From Nonomuraea sediminis (GTDB lineage Bacteria; Actinomycetota; Actinomycetes; Streptosporangiales; Streptosporangiaceae): a stretch of DNA of 64,000 nucleotides. Shown here piece after piece: positions 56,191 to 64,000 of the stretch. The stretch's first letter is position 1. Each line of letters starts with the position of its first letter. A model generated the notes under the pieces. The model ran no database searches. It was not told where the DNA came from and worked only from the letters and a program-made list of their open reading frames with translations. The DNA is taken from positions 930,001 to 994,000 of the forward strand of contig NZ_JAHDTI010000004.1 in the NCBI RefSeq assembly GCF_018531495.1, given 5' to 3'. Position numbers and translations under genes: made by a program.

Positions 56191-57425
56191 GACTTGGCCC
56201 GCAGCTCGGAGAAGTCGCGCACGTACGGCAGCGGGGAGAACAGCAACGGCAGGAAACCCACCAGCCGGAAGCTCATCAGCAGCCACAGCGCGTCGCGCAC
56301 GCCCAGATGCTGGGCCAGCAGGCCACCGAGCAGCGCCCCGATCGGCATGGTGCCCCACACCACGAACCGCACGGTGGCGTTGACCCGCCCAAGCAGGTGC
56401 TCGGGCGCGACGGTCTGGCGGTAGGTGACCTGGCCGACGTTGTAGAGCATCGCGCCCCACGACAGCCCGATGGAGGTGATCGTGAAGAAGCACACCCGCC
56501 AGTCGGCGTGCGTCATCGGCAGCAGCAGGCCGAACGGTGAGCTGATCACCATGGCCAGGAACATCACCCTGGCCGTGCCGTACCTCCTGATGAGATAGCC
56601 GCTGGTGAAGCCGCCGAGCAGCCCGCCGACGGCGCCCGACATGAGCAGCACGCCGATCACGCCGGGCTGCAGTTTGACCACGTCGGACAGGAACAGCACC
56701 GACAGCCCGAGCACGCCGTTGATGCACAGGTTCGTGTAGGCCGTGGTCATGACGATCACGCGCAGCAGCCGGTCGCGCCAGACGAACGCGAGCCCCTCGC
56801 CGATGCCCCGGGTCAGCCCGCCGCGCTCGGTGAGGTGGGGCTCGCGGTCGGGCTCCTTGATGGTGCCGAGGAACAGCAGCGACCCGAGCGAGGCCAGCGC
56901 GGTGGCCAGCAGCGTCCGCGGCGCGCCGAGCAGCTCCACCAGCAGACCGCCGAGGCTGGGGCCTGCCAGCATGCCGCCCGACCTGACGGTCTCCAGCTTG
57001 GCGTTGCCGTTGCTCAGGTTCTCCCGATGCACCAGGTCGGGCAGGTAGGTCTGGTCCGCCACGTCGTTGAACACCTGCGCCGCCCCCGCCAGCAGGGCGA
57101 CCGCGAACAGCATCTGGATCGAAAGCAGCCCGAACGACTCCGCCAGCGGGATGCTACCGAGCAGCAGGAACCTGGCCGCGTCGGCGCCCATCATCACGCG
57201 CCGTTTGCGCATCCTGTCGACCCACACCCCCGCGGGTAAGCCGATGAGCAGGAACGCGGTGGTCTGTAACGCGGACAGCGTGCCGACTTCCAGCGGGCTG
57301 GCGTGCAGGATCACCACTGCGACCAGGGGGAGGGCCACCCGCGCGACGTTCGCTCCGAGTTCGTTGGCGACATGCGAGCTGAGGAAGCGGAGAAAGTCAG
57401 GGTTCCGCAACACCCCCATTGTCAT
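56187..57425 (-). CDS. MFS transporter (enterobactin exporter EntS-like)
   Basis: 412-aa permease with about 12 spans. It has the MFS_3 pattern FLSSHVANELGANVARVALPLVAVVIL and GLPAGVWVDRMRKRRVMMGADAARF, as in EntS/siderophore or antibiotic exporters. The ATG at 57425 is preferred: on the minus strand a TTGACC (57458-57463) lies 18 bp upstream of GATCCT, which ends 6 nt before this ATG. The longer ATG at 57467 would lie upstream of that promoter. Divergent from rph. Confidence 0.9.
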   Translation of the reverse strand: MTMGVLRNPDFLRFLSSHVANELGANVARVALPLVAVVILHASPLEVGTLSALQTTAFLLIGLPAGVWVDRMRKRRVMMGADAARFLLLGSIPLAESFGLLSIQMLFAVALLAGAAQVFNDVADQTYLPDLVHRENLSNGNAKLETVRSGGMLAGPSLGGLLVELLGAPRTLLATALASLGSLLFLGTIKEPDREPHLTERGGLTRGIGEGLAFVWRDRLLRVIVMTTAYTNLCINGVLGLSVLFLSDVVKLQPGVIGVLLMSGAVGGLLGGFTSGYLIRRYGTARVMFLAMVISSPFGLLLPMTHADWRVCFFTITSIGLSWGAMLYNVGQVTYRQTVAPEHLLGRVNATVRFVVWGTMPIGALLGGLLAQHLGVRDALWLLMSFRLVGFLPLLFSPLPYVRDFSELRAKS

Positions 57426-57480
57426 TGCGTAAGGATCGCTGTGGTGAACACATTCGGTCAAGGGCATGTCGAGCCGGAGA

Positions 57481-57486
57481 TAGGGT
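57481..57486 (+). promoter_or_regulatory. TAGGGT -10 box for rph
   Basis: TAGGGT ends 7 nt before the ATG at 57494, with no Shine-Dalgarno: probable leaderless start for the rph-rdgB operon. Confidence 0.55.
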
Positions 57487-57493
57487 GATCTGC

Positions 57494-58213
57494 ATGTCTC
57501 GACAGGATGGACGCACCCCCAGTCAACTTCGGCCGGTCACGATCACGCGCAACTGGATCAGCCATGCCGAGGGCTCGGTGCTGGTGGAGTTCGGCGGCAC
57601 CAGGGTGCTGGTCGCGGCGTCCGTCCAGGACAGCGTGCCGCGCTGGCGGCGCGGCAGCGGGCAGGGCTGGGTGACCGCCGAGTACGCGATGCTGCCCAGG
57701 GCCACCAACACCCGCAACGAGCGCGAGTCCGTGCGCGGCAAGATCGGCGGCCGCACCCACGAGATCTCCCGCCTGATCGGCCGCTCGCTGCGCGCCTGCG
57801 TCGACTACAAGGCGCTGGGCGAGAACTCGGTGCTGATCGACTGTGACGTGCTGCAGGCCGACGGCGGCACCAGGACCGCCGCGATCACCGGCGCCTACGT
57901 CGCGCTGGCCGACGCCGTCGCCTGGATGCGCGAGCGCAAGATGTGCCCGGGCGACCCGCTGGTCGGCTCGGTCGCGGCGGTGTCGGTGGGCGTGGTCGGC
58001 TCGGTGCCGATGCTCGACCTGTGCTACTCCGAGGACGTGTCCGCCGAGACCGACATGAACGTGGTCATGACCGGCGACGGCAGCTTCGTCGAGGTGCAGG
58101 GCACCGCCGAGGGCGCCCCCTTCGACCGCGGCGCGCTCGACCAGCTGCTCGACCTGGCCGTGATCGGCTGCGAGCAGCTGACGCTGATCCAGCGTGAGGC
58201 CCTGGCGTCGTGA
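57494..58213 (+). CDS. rph: Ribonuclease PH
   Basis: 239-aa phosphorolytic 3'-5' exoribonuclease trimming tRNA 3' ends. Family stretches: EGSVLVEFGGTRVLVAASV, GWVTAEYAMLPRATNTRNERES, GRTHEISRLIGRSLRA, DCDVLQADGGTRTAAITGA and DLCYSEDVSAETDMNVVMT. GTGA overlap with the next gene. The start is defined by the leaderless -10 at 57481. Confidence 0.97.
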   Translation: MSRQDGRTPSQLRPVTITRNWISHAEGSVLVEFGGTRVLVAASVQDSVPRWRRGSGQGWVTAEYAMLPRATNTRNERESVRGKIGGRTHEISRLIGRSLRACVDYKALGENSVLIDCDVLQADGGTRTAAITGAYVALADAVAWMRERKMCPGDPLVGSVAAVSVGVVGSVPMLDLCYSEDVSAETDMNVVMTGDGSFVEVQGTAEGAPFDRGALDQLLDLAVIGCEQLTLIQREALAS

Positions 58214-58797
58214 AGATCGTGCTCGCCACCCGCAACCCCGGCAAGATCGCCGAGCTGCGGCGCATTCTGTCCGGCTTCGACATCGTGGGCCTGGAGGAGT
58301 TCCCCGACATCGAGGACGTCGTCGAGACCGGCGTCACGTTCGAGGAGAACGCGCTGCTCAAGGCGCACGCCGTCGCCCAGGCCGCCGGCCTGCCCGCGGT
58401 GGCCGACGACTCCGGGTTGTGCGTCGACGTGCTGAACGGCATGCCGGGCGTGTTCTCCGCCCGCTGGGCCGGGCGGCACGGCGACGACCGGGGCAACCTG
58501 GAGCTGCTGCTCGCCCAGGTCTCCGACGTGCCGGAGCGGCATCTGGGCGCACACTTCACCTGCTGCGCCGCGCTGGCCCTGCCCGACGGCGGGCAGCGCA
58601 CGGTGGAGGGCATCCTGCCGGGCAGGCTCATCCGTGAGCCGCGCGGCACCAACGGGTTCGGCTACGACCCCATCTTCGTGCCCGAGGGCGACAGTCGTAC
58701 GACCGCCGAGCTGACGGCCGGGGAGAAGGACGCCATCAGCCACCGCGGCCGGGCCTTCCGCGCGCTCGCGCCGATCGTCCGGGAACTGCTCAGCTAG
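58210..58797 (+). CDS. rdgB: XTP/dITP pyrophosphatase (HAM1/RdgB family)
   Basis: 195-aa house-cleaning nucleotide pyrophosphatase removing ITP, dITP and XTP. It starts KIVLATRNPGKIAELRRIL, with TFEENALLKA, ADDSGLCVDVLNGMPGVFSARWAG, and GTNGFGYDPIFVPEG with SHRGRAFRAL at the end. The GTG overlaps the rph stop by four bases, a standard pair. Confidence 0.97.
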   Translation: MKIVLATRNPGKIAELRRILSGFDIVGLEEFPDIEDVVETGVTFEENALLKAHAVAQAAGLPAVADDSGLCVDVLNGMPGVFSARWAGRHGDDRGNLELLLAQVSDVPERHLGAHFTCCAALALPDGGQRTVEGILPGRLIREPRGTNGFGYDPIFVPEGDSRTTAELTAGEKDAISHRGRAFRALAPIVRELLS

Positions 58798-58846
58798 CCG
58801 GAGCCGCTGTAACCGGGGCGTAAGAACTCCGGACCCCCGGCGGGCG

Positions 58847-58852
58847 TAGCGT
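58847..58852 (+). promoter_or_regulatory. TAGCGT -10 box
   Basis: TAGCGT ends 7 nt before the GTG at 58860; no Shine-Dalgarno. Probable leaderless start for the molybdopterin oxidoreductase gene. Confidence 0.5.
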
Positions 58853-58859
58853 CGATGGC

Positions 58860-60440
58860 GTGAAAGTGGTTCCAGTATGGGCGGCCGCGCTGGCCGGGCT
58901 GGTCTCCGGCGCGGTGGCGCTCGGTGTGGCGCAGCTCGTGGCCGGGTTCATCAAGCCCGAGACGTCACCGGTGGTCGCGGTCGGCGACTCCGCGATCGAC
59001 CTGACGCCCCCGCCGGTCAAAGATTTCGCGATCAACACCTTCGGCTCCTACGACAAGACCGCGCTGCTCGGCGGCATGCTCGTGGTGATCGCGCTGATCG
59101 CGGCCGGGCTCGGGGTGCTGGCCAGGCGCCGGGTTCTGTACGGCCTGCTCGGGCTGGCCGCGTTCGGAGTCGTGGGCGTGGCGGCCGTGCTGACCAGGCC
59201 GGGCGCCGCTCTGGTCGACGTGGTCCCGACCATCGTGGGCGTGATCGCGGGCATGTGGGTGCTCGCATGGCTGATGAACCGCGCCGTCACCCGGCGGCCC
59301 AGTCCCGAGGACGTCCACGAACAGCAGACGCAGGAAGCCGAACGGCCCGCGGTGATGCGGGCGGGGGACGAGCTCTACGCCTTCGACCGGCGGCGGCTGC
59401 TGACCGGGGTCGCGACAGGCGTCGTCGTGGCCGGGGTCGGGACCGTGGCGGGGCAGGTACTGGGCGGGCGCAAGGCCGTGGACATGGCCAGGGGCAGCCT
59501 CGCGCTGCCTCGCGCGACCGCCGTACCGTTGCCTGCCGGTACCGACTTCCACGTCAACGGCCTGTCCTCCTTCATCACGAAAAATCGGGACTTCTACCGG
59601 GTGGACACCGCCCTCATCGTCCCCCAGGTCGACCCCCGGGCCTGGAAGCTGCGCATCCACGGCATGGTCGACCGCCCGATCGAGCTCACCTTCGACGACC
59701 TGCTCAGGCGCCCGCTCACCGAGGCCTACGTCACGCTGACGTGCGTGTCCAACGAGGTCGGCGGCCCGTACGCGGGCAACGCCCGCTGGCTGGGCGTGCG
59801 GATGGCCGACGTGCTGCGCGAGGCGGGCCTGCAGTCCGGCGCCGACATGCTGCTGTCCACCTCCGACGACGGCTTCACCGCCGGCACGCCCGTCGACGTG
59901 GTCATGGACGGCAGGGACGCGCTGTTCGCCTTCTCGATGAACGGCGAGGTGCTGCCGACCGAGCACGGCTTCCCCGTTCGCCAGGTCGTGCCAGGGCTGT
60001 ACGGGTACGTGTCGGCCACCAAGTGGGTGGTGGACATCAAGGTGACCAGGTTCGACAGGGACCAGGCCTACTGGACGCCGCGCGGGTGGGCGGCCAAGGG
60101 GCCGATCAAGACCGAGTCGCGCATCGACGTGCCCGGGGACAGCGCGAGCCTGAAGGCCGGCCGCACGGTCATCGCCGGGGTGGCGTGGGCGCAGCACACC
60201 GGGATCTCCGCGGTCGAGGTGCGGGTGGACAACGGCCCGTGGCGGCAGGCCAGGCTGGCCTCGGTCCCGGGGCCCGACACCTGGCGGCAGTGGATGCTCG
60301 ACTGGGACGCCACCTCCGGGGCGCACACGATCCAGGTGCGGGCCACCGACGCGGCGGGCCGCACGCAGACCGAGCAGGAGGCGCTCCCCGCGCCCGACGG
60401 GGCCTCCGGCTGGCACACCATCGGCGTGAACGTCGCGTGA
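58860..60440 (+). CDS. Membrane-anchored molybdopterin-dependent oxidoreductase (sulfite oxidase family)
   Basis: 526-aa protein. The first ~145 residues have four membrane spans. A later basic/hydrophobic segment (FDRRRLLTGVATGVVVAGVGTVAGQV, about 173-198) resembles a Tat-like or anchor element preceding the exported catalytic domain. The sulfite-oxidase fold carries the Mo-ligand Cys in YVTLTCVSNEVGGPYAGNARWLGV, and VVPGLYGYVSATKWVVDIKV. The C-terminus (about 410-526) is the Ig-like dimerisation domain. Substrate unknown. Typical actinobacterial architecture. Confidence 0.92.
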   Translation: MKVVPVWAAALAGLVSGAVALGVAQLVAGFIKPETSPVVAVGDSAIDLTPPPVKDFAINTFGSYDKTALLGGMLVVIALIAAGLGVLARRRVLYGLLGLAAFGVVGVAAVLTRPGAALVDVVPTIVGVIAGMWVLAWLMNRAVTRRPSPEDVHEQQTQEAERPAVMRAGDELYAFDRRRLLTGVATGVVVAGVGTVAGQVLGGRKAVDMARGSLALPRATAVPLPAGTDFHVNGLSSFITKNRDFYRVDTALIVPQVDPRAWKLRIHGMVDRPIELTFDDLLRRPLTEAYVTLTCVSNEVGGPYAGNARWLGVRMADVLREAGLQSGADMLLSTSDDGFTAGTPVDVVMDGRDALFAFSMNGEVLPTEHGFPVRQVVPGLYGYVSATKWVVDIKVTRFDRDQAYWTPRGWAAKGPIKTESRIDVPGDSASLKAGRTVIAGVAWAQHTGISAVEVRVDNGPWRQARLASVPGPDTWRQWMLDWDATSGAHTIQVRATDAAGRTQTEQEALPAPDGASGWHTIGVNVA

Positions 60441-60513
60441 CTTTTCCCGATCCTGCCTCCTGAGCGTGATCGTCCGCATACGATCGGTGGTCGGTCGTGA
60501 CAGGAGGCAGGAC

Positions 60514-61251
60514 GTGGTCCCGGGCGGCGGGCAGTACAACCCGATGGTGGGCGATGGGTTGCGGTGGCTCGACTACGAGCGCGCCGCCGAGGACGGCTCG
60601 CCGCAGGAGCGCGCCCCGGCGCCGGGCGTCCGCGACTGGTTCGACAGGGAAGGGCGGCCGCCACGGCTCGCCGACTGCCGGCCGTACGGGACGGCGGGCG
60701 GGCTCGCGCCACCCGACCCGCAGGTCGAGCGGGACCTGGCGCGGGCGGTGCCGACCGGCACGCGTTTCCCCGACCCGCGCGGCACCTGGGTGCGGCTCAT
60801 CAACGGCGGCGGGCCGGCCGACGACCCGTTCCGCGCGTCCAACGCCGTCGACTGCGCGCTGGCCGTCCTGTCGACCTGGCACGGCGAGCCCGCCGCGGCC
60901 GCGGCCAGGACACCTGAGTACGACAGGCTCGGCAGGCCGCTGCTGTCCGGCGAGACCGGCGGCACGGCCAGGATCGAGCGCTGGGCCGGCCATCCGATCC
61001 AGTGCGCCGGCCAGGGGCGGCACGCCTACCCGCTGCTGGCGCGGCGGCTCATCGAGGCCGGTCACGGCGCCGCCGCGGTGATCGTGGTGCGCTGGCCGTC
61101 GGGCGGCGCGCACGCCTGGAACGCGGTCAACCACCACGGCGAGGTCGTCTGGATCGACGCCCTGCGCGGCCACATGGCCGTCGAACCGCCCTACACCAAC
61201 GTGACAGGCGTCTTCTCCGTCATCCTCGACAGGGAAGGACAGCCCCGATGA
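60514..61251 (+). CDS. Papain-fold toxin-like protein, glutamine deamidase type (Tox-PL-like)
   Basis: 245-aa protein. The second half matches the papain-like deamidase pattern of polymorphic toxins. Cys114 in SNAVDCALAVLSTWHGEP, His200 in GGAHAWNAVNH and Asp215 in VVWIDALRG form a plausible Cys-His-Asp triad; between them is a RPLLSGETGGTARIERW segment as in actinobacterial relatives. The first ~105 residues lack a recognised delivery domain or signal peptide. AGGAGG at 60502-60507, 6 nt before GTG 60514, decides the start over an earlier GTG at 60466. Its stop overlaps the immunity-like gene (ATGA), so they are coupled. Confidence 0.75.
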   Translation: MVPGGGQYNPMVGDGLRWLDYERAAEDGSPQERAPAPGVRDWFDREGRPPRLADCRPYGTAGGLAPPDPQVERDLARAVPTGTRFPDPRGTWVRLINGGGPADDPFRASNAVDCALAVLSTWHGEPAAAAARTPEYDRLGRPLLSGETGGTARIERWAGHPIQCAGQGRHAYPLLARRLIEAGHGAAAVIVVRWPSGGAHAWNAVNHHGEVVWIDALRGHMAVEPPYTNVTGVFSVILDREGQPR

Positions 61252-61517
61252 ACCTGGACCAGGCGCGGGCCCTCGCGGAGGAGTACTTCAACGGCGTACG
61301 GCCGGCCGACGACCCCGTCACGGTCGGCGTCCACGCCTTCCCCGGCGGCCACGTGGCCTGGATCCGCGAGCCGGACCCCGACGACCCGGCCGCCCTGCCC
61401 GCCACCGCGGGCGGCGCCTGCATCGTCATCGACGCGACCACCGGCGAGGTGGCGATCCGGCCGCTGCTCGACCCCGAAACCGTGGCCGCCCAGTGGCCGG
61501 ACCGCGCTCCGAGGTGA
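61248..61517 (+). CDS. Candidate immunity protein, Imm35/YrhB-like
   Basis: 89-aa acidic protein. It starts NLDQARALAEEYFN and has VHAFPGGHVAWIREPDPD, GGACIVIDATTGEVAIRP and a short C-terminal helix, the order seen in the small YrhB/Imm35 fold (helix, strands, IVIDxxTGEV). ATGA overlap with the preceding deamidase-like gene strongly suggests a toxin/immunity pair. The assignment to Imm35 is a pattern match by eye. Confidence 0.6.
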   Translation: MNLDQARALAEEYFNGVRPADDPVTVGVHAFPGGHVAWIREPDPDDPAALPATAGGACIVIDATTGEVAIRPLLDPETVAAQWPDRAPR

Positions 61518-61518
61518 A

Positions 61519-61564
61519 AGTGCGGGGCGGCGAGGAGTTGCAACCCGCCTGACCGCCCCGCACT
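61519..61564. terminator. Hairpin between convergent genes
   Basis: AGTGCGGGGCGG (61519-61530) pairs perfectly with CCGCCCCGCACT (61553-61564), 12 bp, loop 22 nt. It begins two bases after the immunity gene stop and ends 15 bp from the permease stop, so it can serve both. Confidence 0.75.
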
Positions 61565-61579
61565 GGTCTCATCCGGCCG

Positions 61580-64000
61580 CTAGCCCGCAGCCAAGGAGCC
61601 GACGATCGAGGCACGGGCGGCTCTGCGGGCGGGCAGCACGGCGGCCAGGACACCTGCCAGGCCCGACAGCGCCACGAACAGGGCGATCTGTCCGGCGGGG
61701 GCGGAAAAGCGGGCGCCGTCGACCATCGTGTGGATCGCCGCCCAGCCGAAGACCGTGCCGAGCGCCACCCCCACCAGGGCGCCGATCAGCCCCAGGACCA
61801 GGGCCTCCACCGACAGCATGCGGCGCAGCTGCGGCCGCGTCAGGCCGAGGGCGCGCAGGAGGGCCGACTCCCTGGTGCGTTCGTGGACCGACAGCGACAG
61901 GGTGTTGGCGATGCCGAGCAGGGAGATGAGGATCGCCAGGCCGAGCAGACCTGTCACGATCATGAGGACCATGTCGAGCGTGTCGTCGAACTGGCCGCGC
62001 ACGTCGGTCGAACTGGTCACCTGGACCGTCGGGTAGGCGGCGGCCGCGGCGTCCACGACCTTGCGGGCCTGGTCGGGCGGGATGCCGTCCTTGATGTTGA
62101 CCATGACCCGCGAGTCGGGGACCTTGCCGAAGTAGTCGTCGAAGACCGGCTCCGCCACGGTGACCGCCGGAAGCGGCGAGTCGCTGCCGTTCACGATCGC
62201 GACGACCTTGAGGGGGACCGTTCCCGCCTTGGCCGTGCGCACCGAGACCGTGCCGCCCAGCCGTACGCCCAGGTTCTTGGCCGCCTTGGAGTCGACGGCC
62301 GCCTGGCCGGGGCCGATGCCCTGCAGGGTTCCGCTGACGAGGGCGGGCTTGAGCGGGCCGGAGAACGTGCCGACGGACGTGGGCTGCTTGCCGATCTTGG
62401 CGTCCTTCTCGCGGATCTGCACCACCGAGGTCAGCTCGGGCCGGGTCCGCAGCTCCTCCGCGATCGAGCGGGGGACCGCCGCGTCGCGCTGCTGCGTCGT
62501 CAGCAAGTAGTCGACAGGGAACTGGCTGTCCAGCTTGGCCGTCAGCGTCACCCGGGTGGAGGCGGTGATCACCGAGATGAGCGTCATCAGCGTCACGCCG
62601 ATCGTCAGCGCGACCGTGGTGGTCGCCGCCCGCCTGGGGTTGCGGCCCGAGTTGTCGACCGCCAGCCTGCCCGGCACGCCGAACAGCCGCCCCGGGATCC
62701 ACCCGACGACCGCGCTCAGCGGCCTGACCAGCACCGGCCCGAGGATCAGCACGGCCAGGAACGTCAGCACCCCGCCGCCCATCACCACGAACAGCGGCAG
62801 CTGGCTGCCCGGCTTCATCATCACCCCGACGACCGTCGTGCCGATCCCGGCCAGCAGGAACAGCCCGGCGAACACCATGCGCAGCGCCCCGGTGCGGAAC
62901 GACTGCTCCTCCACCTGCGTGCGCAGCGCCGCGATGGGCGCCACCCTGGTCGCCGCGCGGGCGGGCAGCAGCGCGGCGCCCACGGTCACCGCCAGGCCGA
63001 TGACCAGCCCGATCGCGATCGTCTTGGGCGCCAGCGAGACCGCGGCACCCGTCGGCAGCGGCGCGTCGAAGGCGCGCAGCACGGTCATGGCCAGCGTGCC
63101 CAGCCCGTATCCGGCCAGCAACCCCAGCACGGACGACAGCAGCCCCACGACCGCCGACTCGAGCAGGATCGAGCCGAACACCTGCTTGCGCGTCGCCCCG
63201 ATGCAGCGCAGCAGCGCCATCTCCCTGGTCCGCTGGGCCACCAGGATGTTGAAGGTGTTGTAGATGACCAGCGCCGCCACCATCATCGCCACCGCACCGA
63301 ACAGCAGCAGCCCGGCGGTCATGAACTCGGTGCTGACCCCCGCCCCCTGGGCCAGGCGGCCCGCCAGCTCCTGCCCGGTCATCACCGTGTAGCCCTTGCC
63401 CAGGGCGGCCGTGATGGCCTGCTTGAGCGCGGCCGGGTCGGATCCGGCGACGTCGATCTCGTGGAAGCCCTTCGCCCCGGTCATCCGCTCAGCGGTGGCC
63501 TGGGTGAAGCCGAGCGCCCCCGTGAAGCCCAGCTCCTGGTCGACGCCGGTGTCGAACAGGCCGACGACCTTGAACTCGTGCCTGCCCTGCTTCGGGTCGA
63601 GCACGCCGACCGTGTCACCGACCTTGATGCCCTGCGTCTTGGCCGTGTTCTTGTCCACGACCACCGCCGAGTCGTCGCTGCCCGGCCCGGTCCCCGAGAC
63701 GATCGTGGTGCGGTTGAGCGCGCCGGGCACGACGGAGATCGCCGTGGTGGGCAGGTTGCCCGCGACCTTGCCGTCCTTGCCGAGCAGCGGCGCGGCCGCC
63801 CTGACCAGGCCCTGCGCCTCGGTCACCCCTTGGACGCCGCGCACCTGCTCGAGCAGCTTCTTCGGCAGTACGGCCGGCGACTCCTTGACCCCGACGGCCA
63901 CGGCCACCTTGTCGGCCTCCGCCGTGACCCGCTGCGAGAAACCCGCCTGGATCGTGTCGGTGAGCACGAACGTGCCCGCGATGAAGCCCACACCCAGCGT
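61580..64000 (-). CDS. FtsX-type ABC transporter permease (5' end outside the window)
   Basis: At least 807 codons of a large MacB/FtsX-like permease; the start lies beyond position 64000. Two FtsX domains are seen: spans around LLLFGAVAMMVAALVIYNTFNILVAQRTREMALLRCIGATRKQVF and, near the C-terminus, ILISLLGIANTLSLSVHERTRESALLRALGLTRPQLRRML with two more spans. Extracytoplasmic MacB-type domains precede each. Such duplicated permeases work with a separate ATPase, expected upstream (beyond 64 kb), in lipoprotein, peptide or antibiotic export. Confidence 0.92.
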   Translation of the reverse strand, partial: TLGVGFIAGTFVLTDTIQAGFSQRVTAEADKVAVAVGVKESPAVLPKKLLEQVRGVQGVTEAQGLVRAAAPLLGKDGKVAGNLPTTAISVVPGALNRTTIVSGTGPGSDDSAVVVDKNTAKTQGIKVGDTVGVLDPKQGRHEFKVVGLFDTGVDQELGFTGALGFTQATAERMTGAKGFHEIDVAGSDPAALKQAITAALGKGYTVMTGQELAGRLAQGAGVSTEFMTAGLLLFGAVAMMVAALVIYNTFNILVAQRTREMALLRCIGATRKQVFGSILLESAVVGLLSSVLGLLAGYGLGTLAMTVLRAFDAPLPTGAAVSLAPKTIAIGLVIGLAVTVGAALLPARAATRVAPIAALRTQVEEQSFRTGALRMVFAGLFLLAGIGTTVVGVMMKPGSQLPLFVVMGGGVLTFLAVLILGPVLVRPLSAVVGWIPGRLFGVPGRLAVDNSGRNPRRAATTTVALTIGVTLMTLISVITASTRVTLTAKLDSQFPVDYLLTTQQRDAAVPRSIAEELRTRPELTSVVQIREKDAKIGKQPTSVGTFSGPLKPALVSGTLQGIGPGQAAVDSKAAKNLGVRLGGTVSVRTAKAGTVPLKVVAIVNGSDSPLPAVTVAEPVFDDYFGKVPDSRVMVNIKDGIPPDQARKVVDAAAAAYPTVQVTSSTDVRGQFDDTLDMVLMIVTGLLGLAILISLLGIANTLSLSVHERTRESALLRALGLTRPQLRRMLSVEALVLGLIGALVGVALGTVFGWAAIHTMVDGARFSAPAGQIALFVALSGLAGVLAAVLPARRAARASIVGSLAAG

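Noticed and set aside
57465..57467. ATG at 57467 as start of the EntS-like MFS gene
   Set aside because: It lies upstream of a good minus-strand promoter whose spacing fits a leaderless start at 57425.

Overview
The window is a continuous stretch of high-GC actinobacterial chromosome (GTG starts common, G/C-rich third codon positions). NucS (replication-error endonuclease), the CysO/Mec/CysM cysteine route, DUF2550 after atpC, DUF2017 after clpS, DUF3039, a DivIVA/FilP-like coiled-coil protein and an ACT-domain malic enzyme together point to Actinomycetia. A filamentous Streptosporangiales-type organism (Nonomuraea/Streptosporangium group) is my inference; it is not proven by the sequence. 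No phage, integrase, transposase, rRNA or tRNA was seen.

Layout. 1-2.4 kb: end of the F-ATP synthase operon (atpG end, atpD, atpC) and DUF2550. 2.4-6.7 kb: cobalamin adenosyltransferase, a NatAB-type ABC exporter with an orphan NarL-type histidine kinase, and a STAS protein. 6.8-10.9 kb: a minus-strand operon (carotenoid oxygenase, GNAT, aldehyde dehydrogenase, TetR) with an inverted repeat around its promoter. 11-25 kb: NucS, 3-hydroxyacyl-CoA dehydrogenase, alpha/beta hydrolases, SDR, AI-2E permease, coiled-coil protein, methylmalonyl-CoA epimerase and thiolase, interrupted by repeat-filled gaps. 25-36 kb: DUF4230 and membrane proteins, MarR, a redox-dead thioredoxin/TPR protein, cytidylate-kinase-like protein, malic enzyme, MFS/TetR pair, an LPFTG surface protein and YqgE. 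36-46 kb: TetR/MFS, GH5 glycosidase, M43 metalloprotease, MFS and a superfamily 2 helicase. 46-51 kb: NAD salvage (pncA, pncB), clpS-DUF2017, and mec - leader peptide - cysO - cysM. 51-64 kb: DUF3352 protein, PRC-barrel, thioesterase, murI-MBL, MFS, rph-rdgB, molybdopterin oxidoreductase, a papain-fold deamidase toxin-like/immunity-like pair, and a truncated FtsX-type ABC permease.

Themes. At least ten genes have a TANNNT hexamer 6-7 nt before the start codon and no Shine-Dalgarno, so leaderless transcripts look common. Overlapping ATGA/GTGA junctions mark many operons, and two convergent pairs share a CTAG as both stop codons. The most unusual content is non-coding. It includes degenerate tandem arrays with clear periods (16, 24, 31, ~52, ~91 and 108 bp) and a dispersed ~75-bp element starting GTACGGC(A/G)(A/G)GCC. 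That element repeatedly begins a few bases after a stop codon in the same orientation relative to the gene. A small transcription unit (promoter block, 47/50-aa gene, terminator) occurs twice, 1.4 kb apart.
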